Of a stretch of 52,616 nt of DNA, positions 1-7,363 are shown piece by piece (within the stretch, counting starts at the first letter, position 1; the number at the start of each line of letters is the position of its first letter). Both the position numbers and the translations under genes were made by a program. Below the pieces are notes generated by a model. The model worked only from the letters and a program-made list of their open reading frames with translations, was not told where the DNA came from and did not search any database. Source of the stretch: an uncultured Nitrospirota bacterium. Its GTDB lineage: Bacteria > Nitrospinota > Nitrospinia > CAJXCL01. Location of the stretch: positions 1 through 52,616 of the forward strand of contig CAJXCL010000009.1 in assembly GCA_913051775.1 (NCBI GenBank), in the 5' to 3' direction.

Positions 1-15
1 GCTGTATTTTTTTAA

Positions 16-117
16 AAGTATGCCCTAGTGGGACATTATCTCACCGCCGTTCTCACAGCAGCAGCGGAGAAAGGGTTATTGGATACAAATAGTGCTTGGT
101 ATTTAACCAGAAGATAG
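16..117 (+). pseudogene. Possible C-terminal fragment of a broken gene
   Basis: An open frame ending at TAG (115-117) encodes about 33 plausible residues that end in WYLTRR. It is closed upstream at 13-15 by a TAA next to a run of seven T, and it has no start codon. It could be the tail of a gene frameshifted in that homopolymer, or chance. I do not recognise the family. It lies in the same decayed region as the tRNA-Leu-associated relics. Confidence 0.2.
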
Positions 118-200
118 GGGTATAATTGGTTGCTTACATAGCTCTGCATCTCACAGATATCATTCACATTTATTAAATCAGGAGCATTAAGCAGAAAGAA

Positions 201-479
201 ATGCTTTCAGAGCTTATTAAAGGAATATCATCGTGGTTTGAACTTGAAGCAAGAATTGCAAGCTTACCTACTCAACTCGATAGGGGAAATGCGTTTAAAG
301 AGTTTTGTCATGGGTTCTTCATTTTAGACCCTGTGTTTCAGTTCAAAAAAGTCTACTGCCAAAAAGAAATCCCTCCTTCTATTCTTGAACGTCTTGGTTA
401 CCCTGAAAGAAAATATATCGGAATTGATGGAATAGCTTTATCTAACAATGGGAAGATAACAGCATATCAAGCGACTTAA
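201..479 (+). pseudogene. Truncated restriction-type endonuclease/helicase, N-terminal piece
   Basis: The 92 residues resemble the N-terminal nuclease-like region of large restriction or helicase proteins. The frame runs ERGN-AFKEF (KGxxFE-like), then a conserved stretch ending in GIDGIAL, then GKITAYQA, where such proteins continue with a catalytic-type QxK and hundreds more residues. Here the frame stops directly after AYQAT. The break coincides with a sequence (CAAGCGAC at 468) that recurs at 1858, just outside the second att-like repeat, so truncation by element-associated recombination is likely. The family assignment rests on motif resemblance only. There is no good ribosome binding site close to the ATG, so the piece is probably not functional. 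Confidence 0.4.
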
Positions 480-525
480 ATATCAAGATGCTGATAAGGT
501 AGGGGTTCTAAAACCCTTTCAAATA

Positions 526-581
526 AAATGCCGAGGGCCAGAATCGAACCGGCACAGTGCTAAGCACCGAGGGATTTTAAG
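526..581 (-). repeat. att-like duplicate of the tRNA-Leu 3' end
   Basis: This 56-bp stretch matches 1915-1970 with one mismatch (540 versus 1929). It covers the 3' half of the tRNA-Leu gene, from the anticodon loop through the variable arm and T arm to the discriminator base. The 5' half of the tRNA is absent, so it is not a tRNA gene. It lies in the same orientation as the intact gene, as expected for the distal attachment-site copy left by a tyrosine-integrase element that inserted into the tRNA 3' end. Confidence 0.75.
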
Positions 582-836
582 ACGTTTTCCCTACCTTTTA
601 TAAACATTTCTAAACCCCTAATTTACCTATCATTTCCTTATCAGTCAAGTATTTAATTGTTCTGTGTAAGTTGCTGGAGTTGGGTAGAGTTGGCAGGAAT
701 TTAGACATCGTGGGTACAATTTAGGCACAGTAAAGGGGTGGAATCTTTCAGGGGTGCTGCCTCTTTTTTTGTCTTACCTAATCAACCATATGATCTTTAG
801 CAAAAGTCTATTTGTATTTGTCATTAGTAATAAATC

Positions 837-1025
837 TCATACTGTGCTACTGCAATCTTCAAAATTAGTTTCATTTAATATGGTTTTAGCATGCTCTTTG
901 TAGAGACCACAGCAGGAGGTAACAGATAAATCTTTTGCTAAATCAGGTAGAGATTTTGCGCCATTATTTACAGAACTACGTATCTGCTCTTCTGTGACAG
1001 CTTTACATATACATACATGAGCCAT
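837..1025 (-). CDS. Bfd-like [2Fe-2S] protein
   Basis: This 62-residue protein begins MAHVCICKAVTEEQIRSSV, the CxC-x(n) start typical of bacterioferritin-associated ferredoxin (BFD-like [2Fe-2S] domain). Such proteins bind one [2Fe-2S] cluster through CxC and a later CxxC. Here the second site reads TSCCGLYKEHAKTIL. The usual last Cys of CGxC is Tyr, but an extra Cys precedes the motif, so the ligand set is altered. I chose the start at 1025 because AAGGAG lies just upstream; a longer in-frame start would add a hydrophobic 18-residue lead with no ribosome binding site. The gene lies alone inside the tRNA-Leu relic, behind a strong promoter with a Fur-box-like site. In enterobacteria Bfd releases iron from bacterioferritin. 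Whether that holds here is inference, as no bacterioferritin gene is in view. Confidence 0.7.
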   Translation of the reverse strand: MAHVCICKAVTEEQIRSSVNNGAKSLPDLAKDLSVTSCCGLYKEHAKTILNETNFEDCSSTV

Positions 1026-1175
1026 AACTCCTTTTAAAAGGTATATTTTAATAATGACTAAAATGATTAGCGATAACAATTATGTGAGTATTTTTTTAGT
1101 TCGAGTGGATTAATAAAATTACATAACACACCAATTCATGGTGGACTCCAAGTTTATCTAAACATACATAGTATT

Positions 1176-1194
1176 GAATATGAATATCATTATT
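1176..1194 (-). promoter_or_regulatory. Fur-box-like operator upstream of the Bfd-like gene
   Basis: Read on the minus strand, this 19-bp site matches the E. coli Fur consensus GATAATGATAATCATTATC at 15 positions. It begins directly after the TATAAT of the promoter, so a bound repressor would cover the start site. Iron control of Bfd genes by Fur is established in E. coli. The surrounding DNA is AT-rich, which raises the chance of accidental matches. Confidence 0.5.
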
Positions 1195-1224
1195 ATTATA
1201 ACTTAAGTTGTTGGATTTTGTCAA
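1195..1224 (-). promoter_or_regulatory. Consensus sigma-70 promoter for the Bfd-like gene
   Basis: On the minus strand, TTGACA (1219-1224) and TATAAT (1195-1200) are both perfect hexamers separated by 18 bp. Transcription would start near 1188 and leave a leader of about 160 nt before the ATG at 1025. The leader contains a 6-codon frame (1119-1139) preceded by GGAG. Confidence 0.7.
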
Positions 1225-1629
1225 GCTTATTTAAAAAAAAGGGTTAACGGGGTACATTTGCATAAACACACTAAAATGTAAAAATGGATTAGAAAATCTT
1301 TTTGATGAAAAATGAACTAGAGACTAACACACTATGTGGTACATTAACTGGGGGCAGGCTAACTACAAAGGATATCACATGTACGCCATGACATATATAA
1401 AGCATTTCCGGTTGCTTGCTCTATATTCAGTAGGGATGTTGATTATGCGGCACAGCAATATATTGAAGATGATGGCTTGAAAATTACGCTTTGCCATAAT
1501 TAGTTGTTATTTTTTTTTGATATTTCTCCAGAATAGGCTTGGAACTATCCTTCCTCCGAGAACCAATCCTGCCCAACCTAACCCCTCAATTAGTGCTATT
1601 TCAATATAATGGCATAAAATTAATAAGTT
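1225..1629. other. Stretch with no supported gene inside the tRNA-Leu relic
   Basis: I see no start-plus-ribosome-site combination and no frame longer than about 50 codons. One short frame on the plus strand (ending at the TAG near 1500, reading YAAQQYIEDDG) and one on the minus strand with a hydrophobic stretch may be gene debris, but neither has a start or a recognisable family. Confidence 0.4.
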
Positions 1630-1829
1630 GTAGTTGCTTTTCTTGAAGGAGTTAAAGCAAAAGATATTACAACAGATCGAATGTGAATGAAGAAGACCTA
1701 AAGAATGCTTCCAAACAGGTTACAGAGTATCATCAAGAAAAGGTTGGTAGCAAAGATGGGCACAATTTTGGGCACAGTCTGGGGACAGAACAAAAAATTA
1801 AAAAAATTGATAGTGCTTATGTTCAGTAG
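1630..1829 (+). pseudogene. Tyrosine integrase relic, internally deleted
   Basis: One frame (1630-1683) encodes AFLEGVKAKDITTDRM, like the SAM-like core-binding region of phage-type integrases. A second frame (from about 1686 to TAG 1827-1829) encodes NEEDLKNASKQVTEYHQEK and then GHNFGHSLGTEQ, like an integrase C-terminus just after the catalytic Tyr. The catalytic domain between them is missing and the two parts are out of frame. Its place beside the tRNA and its orientation fit an integrase next to its attachment site. The assignment rests on motif resemblance. Confidence 0.5.
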
Positions 1830-1917
1830 TGGAAAGGATTTGTGAAATGGTAGGGCTCAAGCGACCTTAATGACAAGGTGTAGAGAGGGAAGAGGATTTA
1901 AAACCTTTACATATAAA

Positions 1918-2002
1918 TGCCGAGGGCCGGAATCGAACCGGCACAGTGCTAAGCACCGAGGGATTTTAAGTCCCTTGCGTCTACCAATTCCGCCACCCCG
2001 GC
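1918..2002 (-). tRNA. tRNA-Leu (anticodon UAA)
   Basis: The transcript starts GCCGGGG and ends CCCTCGGCA, giving a full 7-bp acceptor stem with one G-U pair and discriminator A. The anticodon stem-loop AGGGA-CTTAAAA-TCCCT exposes UAA. A long variable arm (class II) follows, then a T loop GGTTCGATTCC. CCA is not encoded. Length is 85 nt. The 3' half is duplicated at 526-581, so this gene has served as an integration site and was regenerated by the incoming element. Confidence 0.96.
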
Positions 2003-2036
2003 AGTGCTTGAAGTGTCGAAAAAAATATAGGTAAAA

Positions 2037-2065
2037 ATCATATTGAGATTCATCCTTGAAATCAA
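2037..2065 (-). promoter_or_regulatory. Promoter of tRNA-Leu
   Basis: On the minus strand, TTGATT (2060-2065) and TATGAT (2037-2042) are separated by exactly 17 bp. The predicted start lies near 2030, about 28 nt before the mature tRNA 5' end, a normal leader length for RNase P processing. Confidence 0.6.
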
Positions 2066-2135
2066 GGACAAAATAGTTGCCTTCCCTTAATGTTTATGAT
2101 AAAAAATTTCATCACACTCTAAAAAAGATAACGCA

Positions 2136-3458
2136 ATGGCTGAAATTACCCCTTTCAAAGGAATATTATATTCACAGGGAAAAATCGAAAACTTCGAATC
2201 AGTAGTAGCTCCCCCTTATGACGTAATTTCTCAAAGCTACCAGGAAGAACTTTACCAGAAAAGCTATTATAACATTGTCCGGTTAATTTTAGGTAAAACC
2301 TTTGAGTCTGACAATGATCAGAATAACCGGTATACTCGCGCGTATAAAGATTTAAATAACTGGTTGGAAGAAGGAATTCTTCATCAGAATGAACGCGAAT
2401 GCGTATACTACTATTCTCAGGATTACCTTTTTAATGGAGAAAAGAAAAAACGTGTTGGCTTCGTGGCAAGGGTTAAATTAGAAGAATATAGTAAAGGTAT
2501 CATATTTCCCCATGAATTTACCCTCTCGAAACCAAAAGAAGATAGACTAAAGTTAACCAGGGCATGCCGTGCCAACTTCAGTCCGGTCTTTGGCCTTTTT
2601 TCAGACCAGCAAAACTCAATAGGTAGTTTAATTGATAATGAAGATGAAAGGGAAAGCTTATCAAAGGTAAAGGATTCTGAAGGTGTTGTTCATACCTTTG
2701 GAAGCATTTCGAATAAAGATACTATTCAACAAGTAGCTTATTGCATGAAGGATAAAAAGGTATATATTGCGGACGGACATCATCGTTACGAAACCGCACT
2801 GGCATACCGGGATGAAATGCGAAAACAGAGTGGTAATTCAGTGAGCGAAAAACCTTATGACTATGTCATGATGTATTTGACCAATATGGATTTGGAGGGA
2901 ACGTCGATATTTCCCATCCACAGACTTTTATTTAGTTTAGATAATTTCCATTCGGAACAATTGTTGGAATCGTTAAAAGCTAATTTTAATATCCAGGTTT
3001 TTCCTTTCGAAAACTCAGAAGAGAAAAACAAAATGCGCGACTACTTGTTTCAACAGATGAAATTGAAGGAAAAGGATCAGTTTTCTTTTGGTCTTTATTT
3101 AGGAACAGGGTCTTTTTATCTGCTGAAGTTAAAAGCTAATCCTTTTGTAGATGATAGCACAACTCCAAAAGAGTTTTCCAAGATGGAAGCCTTTATTCTG
3201 CATTCTCTTATCATTGAAAAGATTATGGGGATAAAAAAGGAATCGATAAAAAATCAGAGTTGTATTTGCTACAAAAAAAATGAGAAAGAAGCTATAGAAA
3301 TGGTTGACTCAGGTAAGTATCAAATAGCTTTTTTCCTTAACCCAACTCGAATGGAGCAAGTAAAAAAGGCAGCAGGCGCCGGACTGCGCATGCCGCAAAA
3401 ATCTACATTTTTTTATCCAAAGCTTCTTTCCGGACTGGTTATTAATCCTCTTACCTGA
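2136..3458 (+). CDS. DUF1015 family protein
   Basis: This 440-residue protein shows the DUF1015 (COG4198) hallmarks. They are APPYDVIS near residue 25, the PHE...KEDRL region near 125-137, ANFSPVFGLF near 146-155 and the strongly conserved IADGHHRYET at 211-220. The HHR motif looks catalytic or metal-binding, but the biochemical role of the family is not settled; a link to serine or phosphoserine metabolism has been proposed in some lineages. The length matches the family norm. It is the first gene after the tRNA-Leu region and is followed, after a small hairpin array, by engB on the same strand. The ATG start follows a weak AAAGAT. Confidence 0.88.
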   Translation: MAEITPFKGILYSQGKIENFESVVAPPYDVISQSYQEELYQKSYYNIVRLILGKTFESDNDQNNRYTRAYKDLNNWLEEGILHQNERECVYYYSQDYLFNGEKKKRVGFVARVKLEEYSKGIIFPHEFTLSKPKEDRLKLTRACRANFSPVFGLFSDQQNSIGSLIDNEDERESLSKVKDSEGVVHTFGSISNKDTIQQVAYCMKDKKVYIADGHHRYETALAYRDEMRKQSGNSVSEKPYDYVMMYLTNMDLEGTSIFPIHRLLFSLDNFHSEQLLESLKANFNIQVFPFENSEEKNKMRDYLFQQMKLKEKDQFSFGLYLGTGSFYLLKLKANPFVDDSTTPKEFSKMEAFILHSLIIEKIMGIKKESIKNQSCICYKKNEKEAIEMVDSGKYQIAFFLNPTRMEQVKKAAGAGLRMPQKSTFFYPKLLSGLVINPLT

Positions 3459-3459
3459 A

Positions 3460-3495
3460 CCGGCTATTGGCCGGGGCAAAAAAGGGCTTCCGCCC
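3460..3495. repeat. Pair of small GC-rich hairpins
   Basis: CCGGC-TATTG-GCCGG (3460-3474) and GGGC-TTCC-GCCC (3484-3495) follow the DUF1015 stop directly. No T-run follows, so they are not standard terminators. They resemble other small palindromes in this window (12805-12888, 52204-52217). Confidence 0.5.
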
Positions 3496-3560
3496 TGTAG
3501 AGCATTTAGAAATTTTCTGCCATAAAAAAACAAGAAATTTATTGATTAGGTACTAATAAC

Positions 3561-4142
3561 ATGAAAATCATTTCTGCGGAATTTATTAAAAGCGCAGTTG
3601 ATCCCGCTCATTGTCCAAAAGAAGGTATCCCTGAAATCGCTTTTGCAGGACGTTCAAATGTCGGGAAATCTTCTCTAATAAATTCTCTTCTTAATAGAAA
3701 AAATCTGGTTAAGACCAGCTCTACCCCGGGCAAAACTCAATTGATCAATTTTTTTAAAATTAACAACCAGTTTTTCTTTGTAGATCTGCCAGGTTATGGT
3801 TTTGCCAGAGTTCCAGTTGCTATAAAAAAAAATTGGGGGAAAATGATAGAGACCTATTTAGAAAAAAGAAAGAATTTAAAGATGGTAGTGCTGATCCTTG
3901 ATATAAGACATAAACCGACTGATGATGACCGGTTAATGGCAGCGTGGCTTGATTTTCACAAAATCCACACTGTCTTTGTAGCAAACAAATCGGATAAAGT
4001 TAAAAAAAGCGAGAAAAACAAGAAGATTCGGTCGATTTTGGAATTTTTAGAAAAAAAGGAAAAAAAGGTTATTATTTTTTCTTCTAAAGATAGGGAGGGG
4101 AAAAAGGATTTATGGAGAGTTATCGAAAACTTTATCAGATGA
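3561..4142 (+). CDS. engB: Ribosome biogenesis GTPase YsxC/EngB
   Basis: This is a small TRAFAC-class GTPase needed for large-subunit assembly in other bacteria. The 193 residues contain G1 GRSNVGKS (30-37), the switch-region TPGKT, G3 DLPGYG (75-80), G4 NKSD (142-145) and G5 SSKD (174-177). The length is the family norm. The start ATG follows AGGT ten bases upstream. The C-terminus is unusually Lys-rich, in keeping with rRNA contact. It is a single gene between DUF1015 and DUF502, each separated by more than 100 bp, so probably separately transcribed. Confidence 0.95.
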   Translation: MKIISAEFIKSAVDPAHCPKEGIPEIAFAGRSNVGKSSLINSLLNRKNLVKTSSTPGKTQLINFFKINNQFFFVDLPGYGFARVPVAIKKNWGKMIETYLEKRKNLKMVVLILDIRHKPTDDDRLMAAWLDFHKIHTVFVANKSDKVKKSEKNKKIRSILEFLEKKEKKVIIFSSKDREGKKDLWRVIENFIR

Positions 4143-4305
4143 ACTAACGTAAAAAAATAAAATCATTGAGTTACATTTAGTGATAAGATGTTAACTCTTT
4201 TACTGCAATGATAAATTATAAAATATTATTCTTAAAGAATGAATGGTTATGTATAATGCAAGATATTAAATTTATAATTATGATGTAAATAAGAAATGGT
4301 GCGCG

Positions 4306-4968
4306 TTGATTAAAAAAATACGAATCAAATTGCAGAATCTATTCATTGCGGGACTCCTTGTTCTCCTCCCTATTTCCATTACTGTTTTTATTCTGACATT
4401 TATTTTTCAAAAACTGGACAATCTCCTTTCACCTGCTTTTGTAAAATTATTAATTTTATTAGGACTTCCGTTTCGAGAGGGTCAATTTATCCCTGGATTA
4501 GGTTTTGTTGCCACAACTATCATTATTATTTTTACAGGACTTATTACCAAAAACATCCTTGGTAGAAAGCTTTTTAGTCTAGGGGAAATTATGGTCGAAA
4601 GAATACCTGTGGCTCGAAGCATTTATTCGGGTGCTAAACAAATAATCGATACTGTTTCAAAATCACAGCTCGATGCTTTCAATAAAGTTGTAATGGTTGA
4701 ATATCCGAGAAGAGGCCTTTTTTCTCTTGGATTTGTTACCTGTGAAGCCAGAGGAGAAATACAGGAAAATACAGAAGAAAATGTCGTTAATGTTTTTATC
4801 CCCACCACACCAAACCCAACCTCGGGACTGCTGATTTTTGTTCCGAAAGAAGACCTTATTCCGCTTTCTATGACAGTAGAAGAAGGCATTAAACTGGTGG
4901 TTTCCGGCGGTATTGTCACTCCGACTGAAAACAATAATCTCCAACATAAAAAAGAGCTGAAGTCCTGA
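4306..4968 (+). CDS. DUF502 membrane protein
   Basis: This 220-residue inner-membrane protein has two strong hydrophobic segments (about 11-33 and 64-82). The conserved DUF502 core follows: the VERIPVARSIYSGAKQI stretch near 98-114, then VVMVEYPRRG and a TTPNPTSG motif. The family is widespread in diderm bacteria and has no established function. The start is TTG (4306), as no ATG or GTG is in frame upstream; a TATAAT lies about 50 bp upstream without a good -35. The next gene begins soon after the stop. Confidence 0.85.
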   Translation: MIKKIRIKLQNLFIAGLLVLLPISITVFILTFIFQKLDNLLSPAFVKLLILLGLPFREGQFIPGLGFVATTIIIIFTGLITKNILGRKLFSLGEIMVERIPVARSIYSGAKQIIDTVSKSQLDAFNKVVMVEYPRRGLFSLGFVTCEARGEIQENTEENVVNVFIPTTPNPTSGLLIFVPKEDLIPLSMTVEEGIKLVVSGGIVTPTENNNLQHKKELKS

Positions 4969-5074
4969 TAACAAAACCGGGGTCAAATCTTTGATATTTG
5001 ATTTTCATAAATACATTTCCACGTTTTTAAAGTTTATTATTGTTAAATATCAAAGGTGTGATCCCAGATATCTT

Positions 5075-6613
5075 TTGAGGATATTTTTATATTTTTTTTT
5101 ACCTGCCGCTGTCTTTATTCATCTTGGTTGCTCAAAGAACGAACTGAAAAATAAAAATATTTTAATCATTGGGATGGAAAATAGTCCTACGAATCTGGAC
5201 CCACGCTTTGCTTTAGATCTTGCTTCATCTCAAGTAATCCAGTTAATTTTCAATTCGCTTTTAACATACGATATTAATGGTAACTTGATACCAGATCTGG
5301 CCGAGAAATGGGAGATTTTCAATAATACTGAATATATATTTTATTTAAAAAAAGAGGTCAGGTTTCATGATGGATTGGAAATGACCTCTGTAGATATAAA
5401 GTTTACTTATGACTTTGTGCTAAGCACCAAAAATCAATCTCCCAAAATTGGTGGTCTTGAAAAACTCAAAAGAATAGAAATAATAGATAAATATACTATC
5501 AAGTTTATTCTGTCAGAAGCTTTTGGCCCGTTTTTATCAAATCTTACTTTACCTATTATTCCAAGACATGTTGTGGAAAAGATGGGAGATGATTTTGTAA
5601 AACACCCTGTTGGAACCGGTCCGTTTAAATTCAGTTCATTTGATATTAATGATAAAATTGTACTTAAAGCTAATAAAAATTACTTCAATAACCCTCCAAG
5701 ATTGAATGGAATAATTTTCAAGATTTTACCTGACGAAACTGTCAGACTCCTTGAATTGGAAAAAGGGAATGTACAACTTTTACAAAACGCTATTTCACCC
5801 GATATTCTTCCCAGATTGAAAAAAAATAACAGGTTAAAAATCATAAAACGACCAGGGACAAACTATTCTTACATTGGATTTAACTTAAAAGACCCTATTT
5901 TAAAGAATCAAATGGTTCGGGAAGCAATTGCCACGGGGATAGATAGAGACAGTATAATAGAGCATATACTAAAGAATCTGGCAACCAAGGCTTCTTTTAT
6001 GCTATCACCCTTTAATTGGGCTTATGAGGCAATGGTTAAAACATATCAATATGATCCCAAAATAGCCAAAAAACTGCTTGATAAAGCTGGTTACCCTGAT
6101 CCCGATGGAGATGGGCCAGAGCCGCGCTTTACTCTTTCTTACAAAACTTCTCAAAATGAGTTAAGAAAACTGATTGCCGAGGTTTTTCAAGAACAGTTGC
6201 GGGAGATAGGCATTAAGATTATTATTAAAAGTTATGAGTGGGGAACTTTTTTCTCTGACATTAAGTCTGGAAATTTTCAGATATATTCTTTAACCTGGGT
6301 AGGAATTAATGATCCGGATATTTTTCACTATACTTTTCATTCCGAAAGCTATCCCCCAAAAGGGGCTAACCGCGGAAAATATTCTAATAAAGATATTGAT
6401 GAATTAATTGATAAAGGGAGAAAAGAAATTAATATCGAGGACCGAAAAAAGACATACAGTCTAATTCAGAAAAAATTGGCAAAGGAAATTCCCTATGTCA
6501 GCCTCTGGTTTGCCACAAATATAGCAGTGATGCTAAAAGAAGTTCAAGGGTTCCAGCTTTATCCAGATGAATCTCTAAATTCAATTAAAAATGTCTATTT
6601 TAAATTAAGATAA
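5075..6613 (+). CDS. Peptide/oligopeptide ABC transporter substrate-binding lipoprotein (SBP family 5)
   Basis: This extracellular solute-binding protein resembles DppA and OppA. The body shows the family 5 layout: LDPRFALDLASSQVIQLIF near the start, then AEKWEI, VRFHDGLEMTSVDIKFTYDFV and GTGPFKF, and a second lobe with IGFNLKDP, REAIATGIDR and LLDKAGYPDPDGDGPEP. A lipoprotein signal ends at IHLGC, so it is probably lipid-anchored in the periplasm. I placed the start at TTG 5075, which gives an 18-residue signal. An upstream TTG at 4991 would add 28 residues, and no ATG precedes the lipobox. No permease or ATPase genes are adjacent, so it must work with components encoded elsewhere. Confidence 0.87.
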   Translation: MRIFLYFFLPAAVFIHLGCSKNELKNKNILIIGMENSPTNLDPRFALDLASSQVIQLIFNSLLTYDINGNLIPDLAEKWEIFNNTEYIFYLKKEVRFHDGLEMTSVDIKFTYDFVLSTKNQSPKIGGLEKLKRIEIIDKYTIKFILSEAFGPFLSNLTLPIIPRHVVEKMGDDFVKHPVGTGPFKFSSFDINDKIVLKANKNYFNNPPRLNGIIFKILPDETVRLLELEKGNVQLLQNAISPDILPRLKKNNRLKIIKRPGTNYSYIGFNLKDPILKNQMVREAIATGIDRDSIIEHILKNLATKASFMLSPFNWAYEAMVKTYQYDPKIAKKLLDKAGYPDPDGDGPEPRFTLSYKTSQNELRKLIAEVFQEQLREIGIKIIIKSYEWGTFFSDIKSGNFQIYSLTWVGINDPDIFHYTFHSESYPPKGANRGKYSNKDIDELIDKGRKEINIEDRKKTYSLIQKKLAKEIPYVSLWFATNIAVMLKEVQGFQLYPDESLNSIKNVYFKLR

Positions 6614-6723
6614 TTTATGCTAGAATTAACAGCTTATTAGGCAGCATTAAAATAACTATCGTATTTTTATGCTCAAAGTTTTGAACATGTAATGATGATC
6701 TTTTTTTATTGGGGGAAAAAGTT

Positions 6724-7050
6724 ATGGAAAATAACACTTTGGTTTTTACCGACAGCAATTTTAATGAAGAAGTGGTTTCATCTGAATTACCTTCATTGGT
6801 AGATTTTTGGGCCGAATGGTGTGCTCCATGTAAATCGATTGCACCTACCGTAGAAGAATTAGCTAAAGAGTATCAAAGCAAGGTAAAAATTGGGAAATTA
6901 AATGTTGACGAAAATCCTAAAACTGCAACCCAGTATGGTATTCGTGGAATTCCGACTTTGTTGTTGTTTAAAGAGGGGAAGGTAGTTCAGCAGGTGGTAG
7001 GCATTAAATCAAAAACTGAAATACAAAAAGCCTTGGACAGCATTATTTAA
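6724..7050 (+). CDS. trxA: Thioredoxin
   Basis: This 108-residue thioredoxin has active site WCAPCK (32-37), where Ala replaces the usual Gly of WCGPC. It also has FWAEWC, the buried Asp of VDFWA and the cis-Pro loop GIPT (75-78). It should reduce cytosolic disulfides; no signal peptide is present. The ATG at 6724 follows GGGGGAAAAA; an in-frame TTG at 6709 lacks a ribosome site. It is a single gene downstream of the peptide-binding lipoprotein. WCAPC variants are common in thioredoxins of deep-branching bacteria. Confidence 0.94.
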   Translation: MENNTLVFTDSNFNEEVVSSELPSLVDFWAEWCAPCKSIAPTVEELAKEYQSKVKIGKLNVDENPKTATQYGIRGIPTLLLFKEGKVVQQVVGIKSKTEIQKALDSII

Positions 7051-7078
7051 GCTGCTGTGCTGTAATTAATTTCTGGTG

Positions 7079-7216
7079 TTATATACTGAATGGAAATTGC
7101 AATGCTATAAAAAAGCCTAAAGATTCCGTTGATTGTACTTTAATAATCCCCCTATGATTTTCTATGATTCTGTAAACAGACGCCAGACCTAACCCCGTCC
7201 CATTCTTTTTAGTGGT
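7079..7216 (-). pseudogene. Histidine kinase relic (C-terminal ATP-binding end)
   Basis: The minus strand reads TTKKNGTGLGLASVYRIIEN, the G2-box and following helix of a HATPase_c domain, and continues in frame to a stop at 7079-7081. Upstream of TTKK the expected FEPFF is not present and the frame loses resemblance. No H-box or N-box is seen. It is therefore a tail fragment of a two-component sensor kinase. It lies between trxA and the glycosyltransferase in a gap of about 310 bp that holds nothing else I can recognise. Confidence 0.7.
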
Positions 7217-7363
7217 CCCTGTCCATCTTCCTTGTCCTGCGACAAAATCAAGCATTTAGTTTCGAGTCCAGAATGAAAAGAAACAACATCTGAGTTCTAA
7301 AGAGCCAGCCTATCTTTCAAAAATTCTTTTCAATCCAATTGATTTCCCATTATATTAAGAAAT

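Larger units (their letters stand above)
526..1970. mobile_element. Relic of an integrative element at tRNA-Leu
   Basis: Two direct repeats of the tRNA-Leu 3' half (526-581 and 1915-1970) enclose about 1.33 kb. The interval holds a degraded integrase (1630-1829) beside the intact tRNA and one intact-looking cargo gene, a Bfd-like [2Fe-2S] protein on the minus strand. The sequences just left of the two repeats (468-525 and 1858-1914) are also loosely alike. This suggests that two related elements inserted one after another and then collapsed. No other intact mobility gene is present. Confidence 0.55.

Noticed and set aside
526-581. Second tRNA-Leu gene
   Set aside because: Only the 3' half is present; the acceptor 5' strand, D arm and half of the anticodon stem are missing, so it is an att-like fragment.
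660-740. Second integrase tail suggested by RHRGYNLGTV in one frame
   Set aside because: The match is too short, and other frames read as well; insufficient to call.
1505-1680. Minus-strand frame with a hydrophobic stretch and basic tail that looks like a C-terminal sorting signal
   Set aside because: No start codon, and it overlaps the integrase relic on the other strand; probably chance.
4623-4986. Two overlapping minus-strand frames inside DUF502
   Set aside because: Shadow frames of a conserved plus-strand membrane protein.
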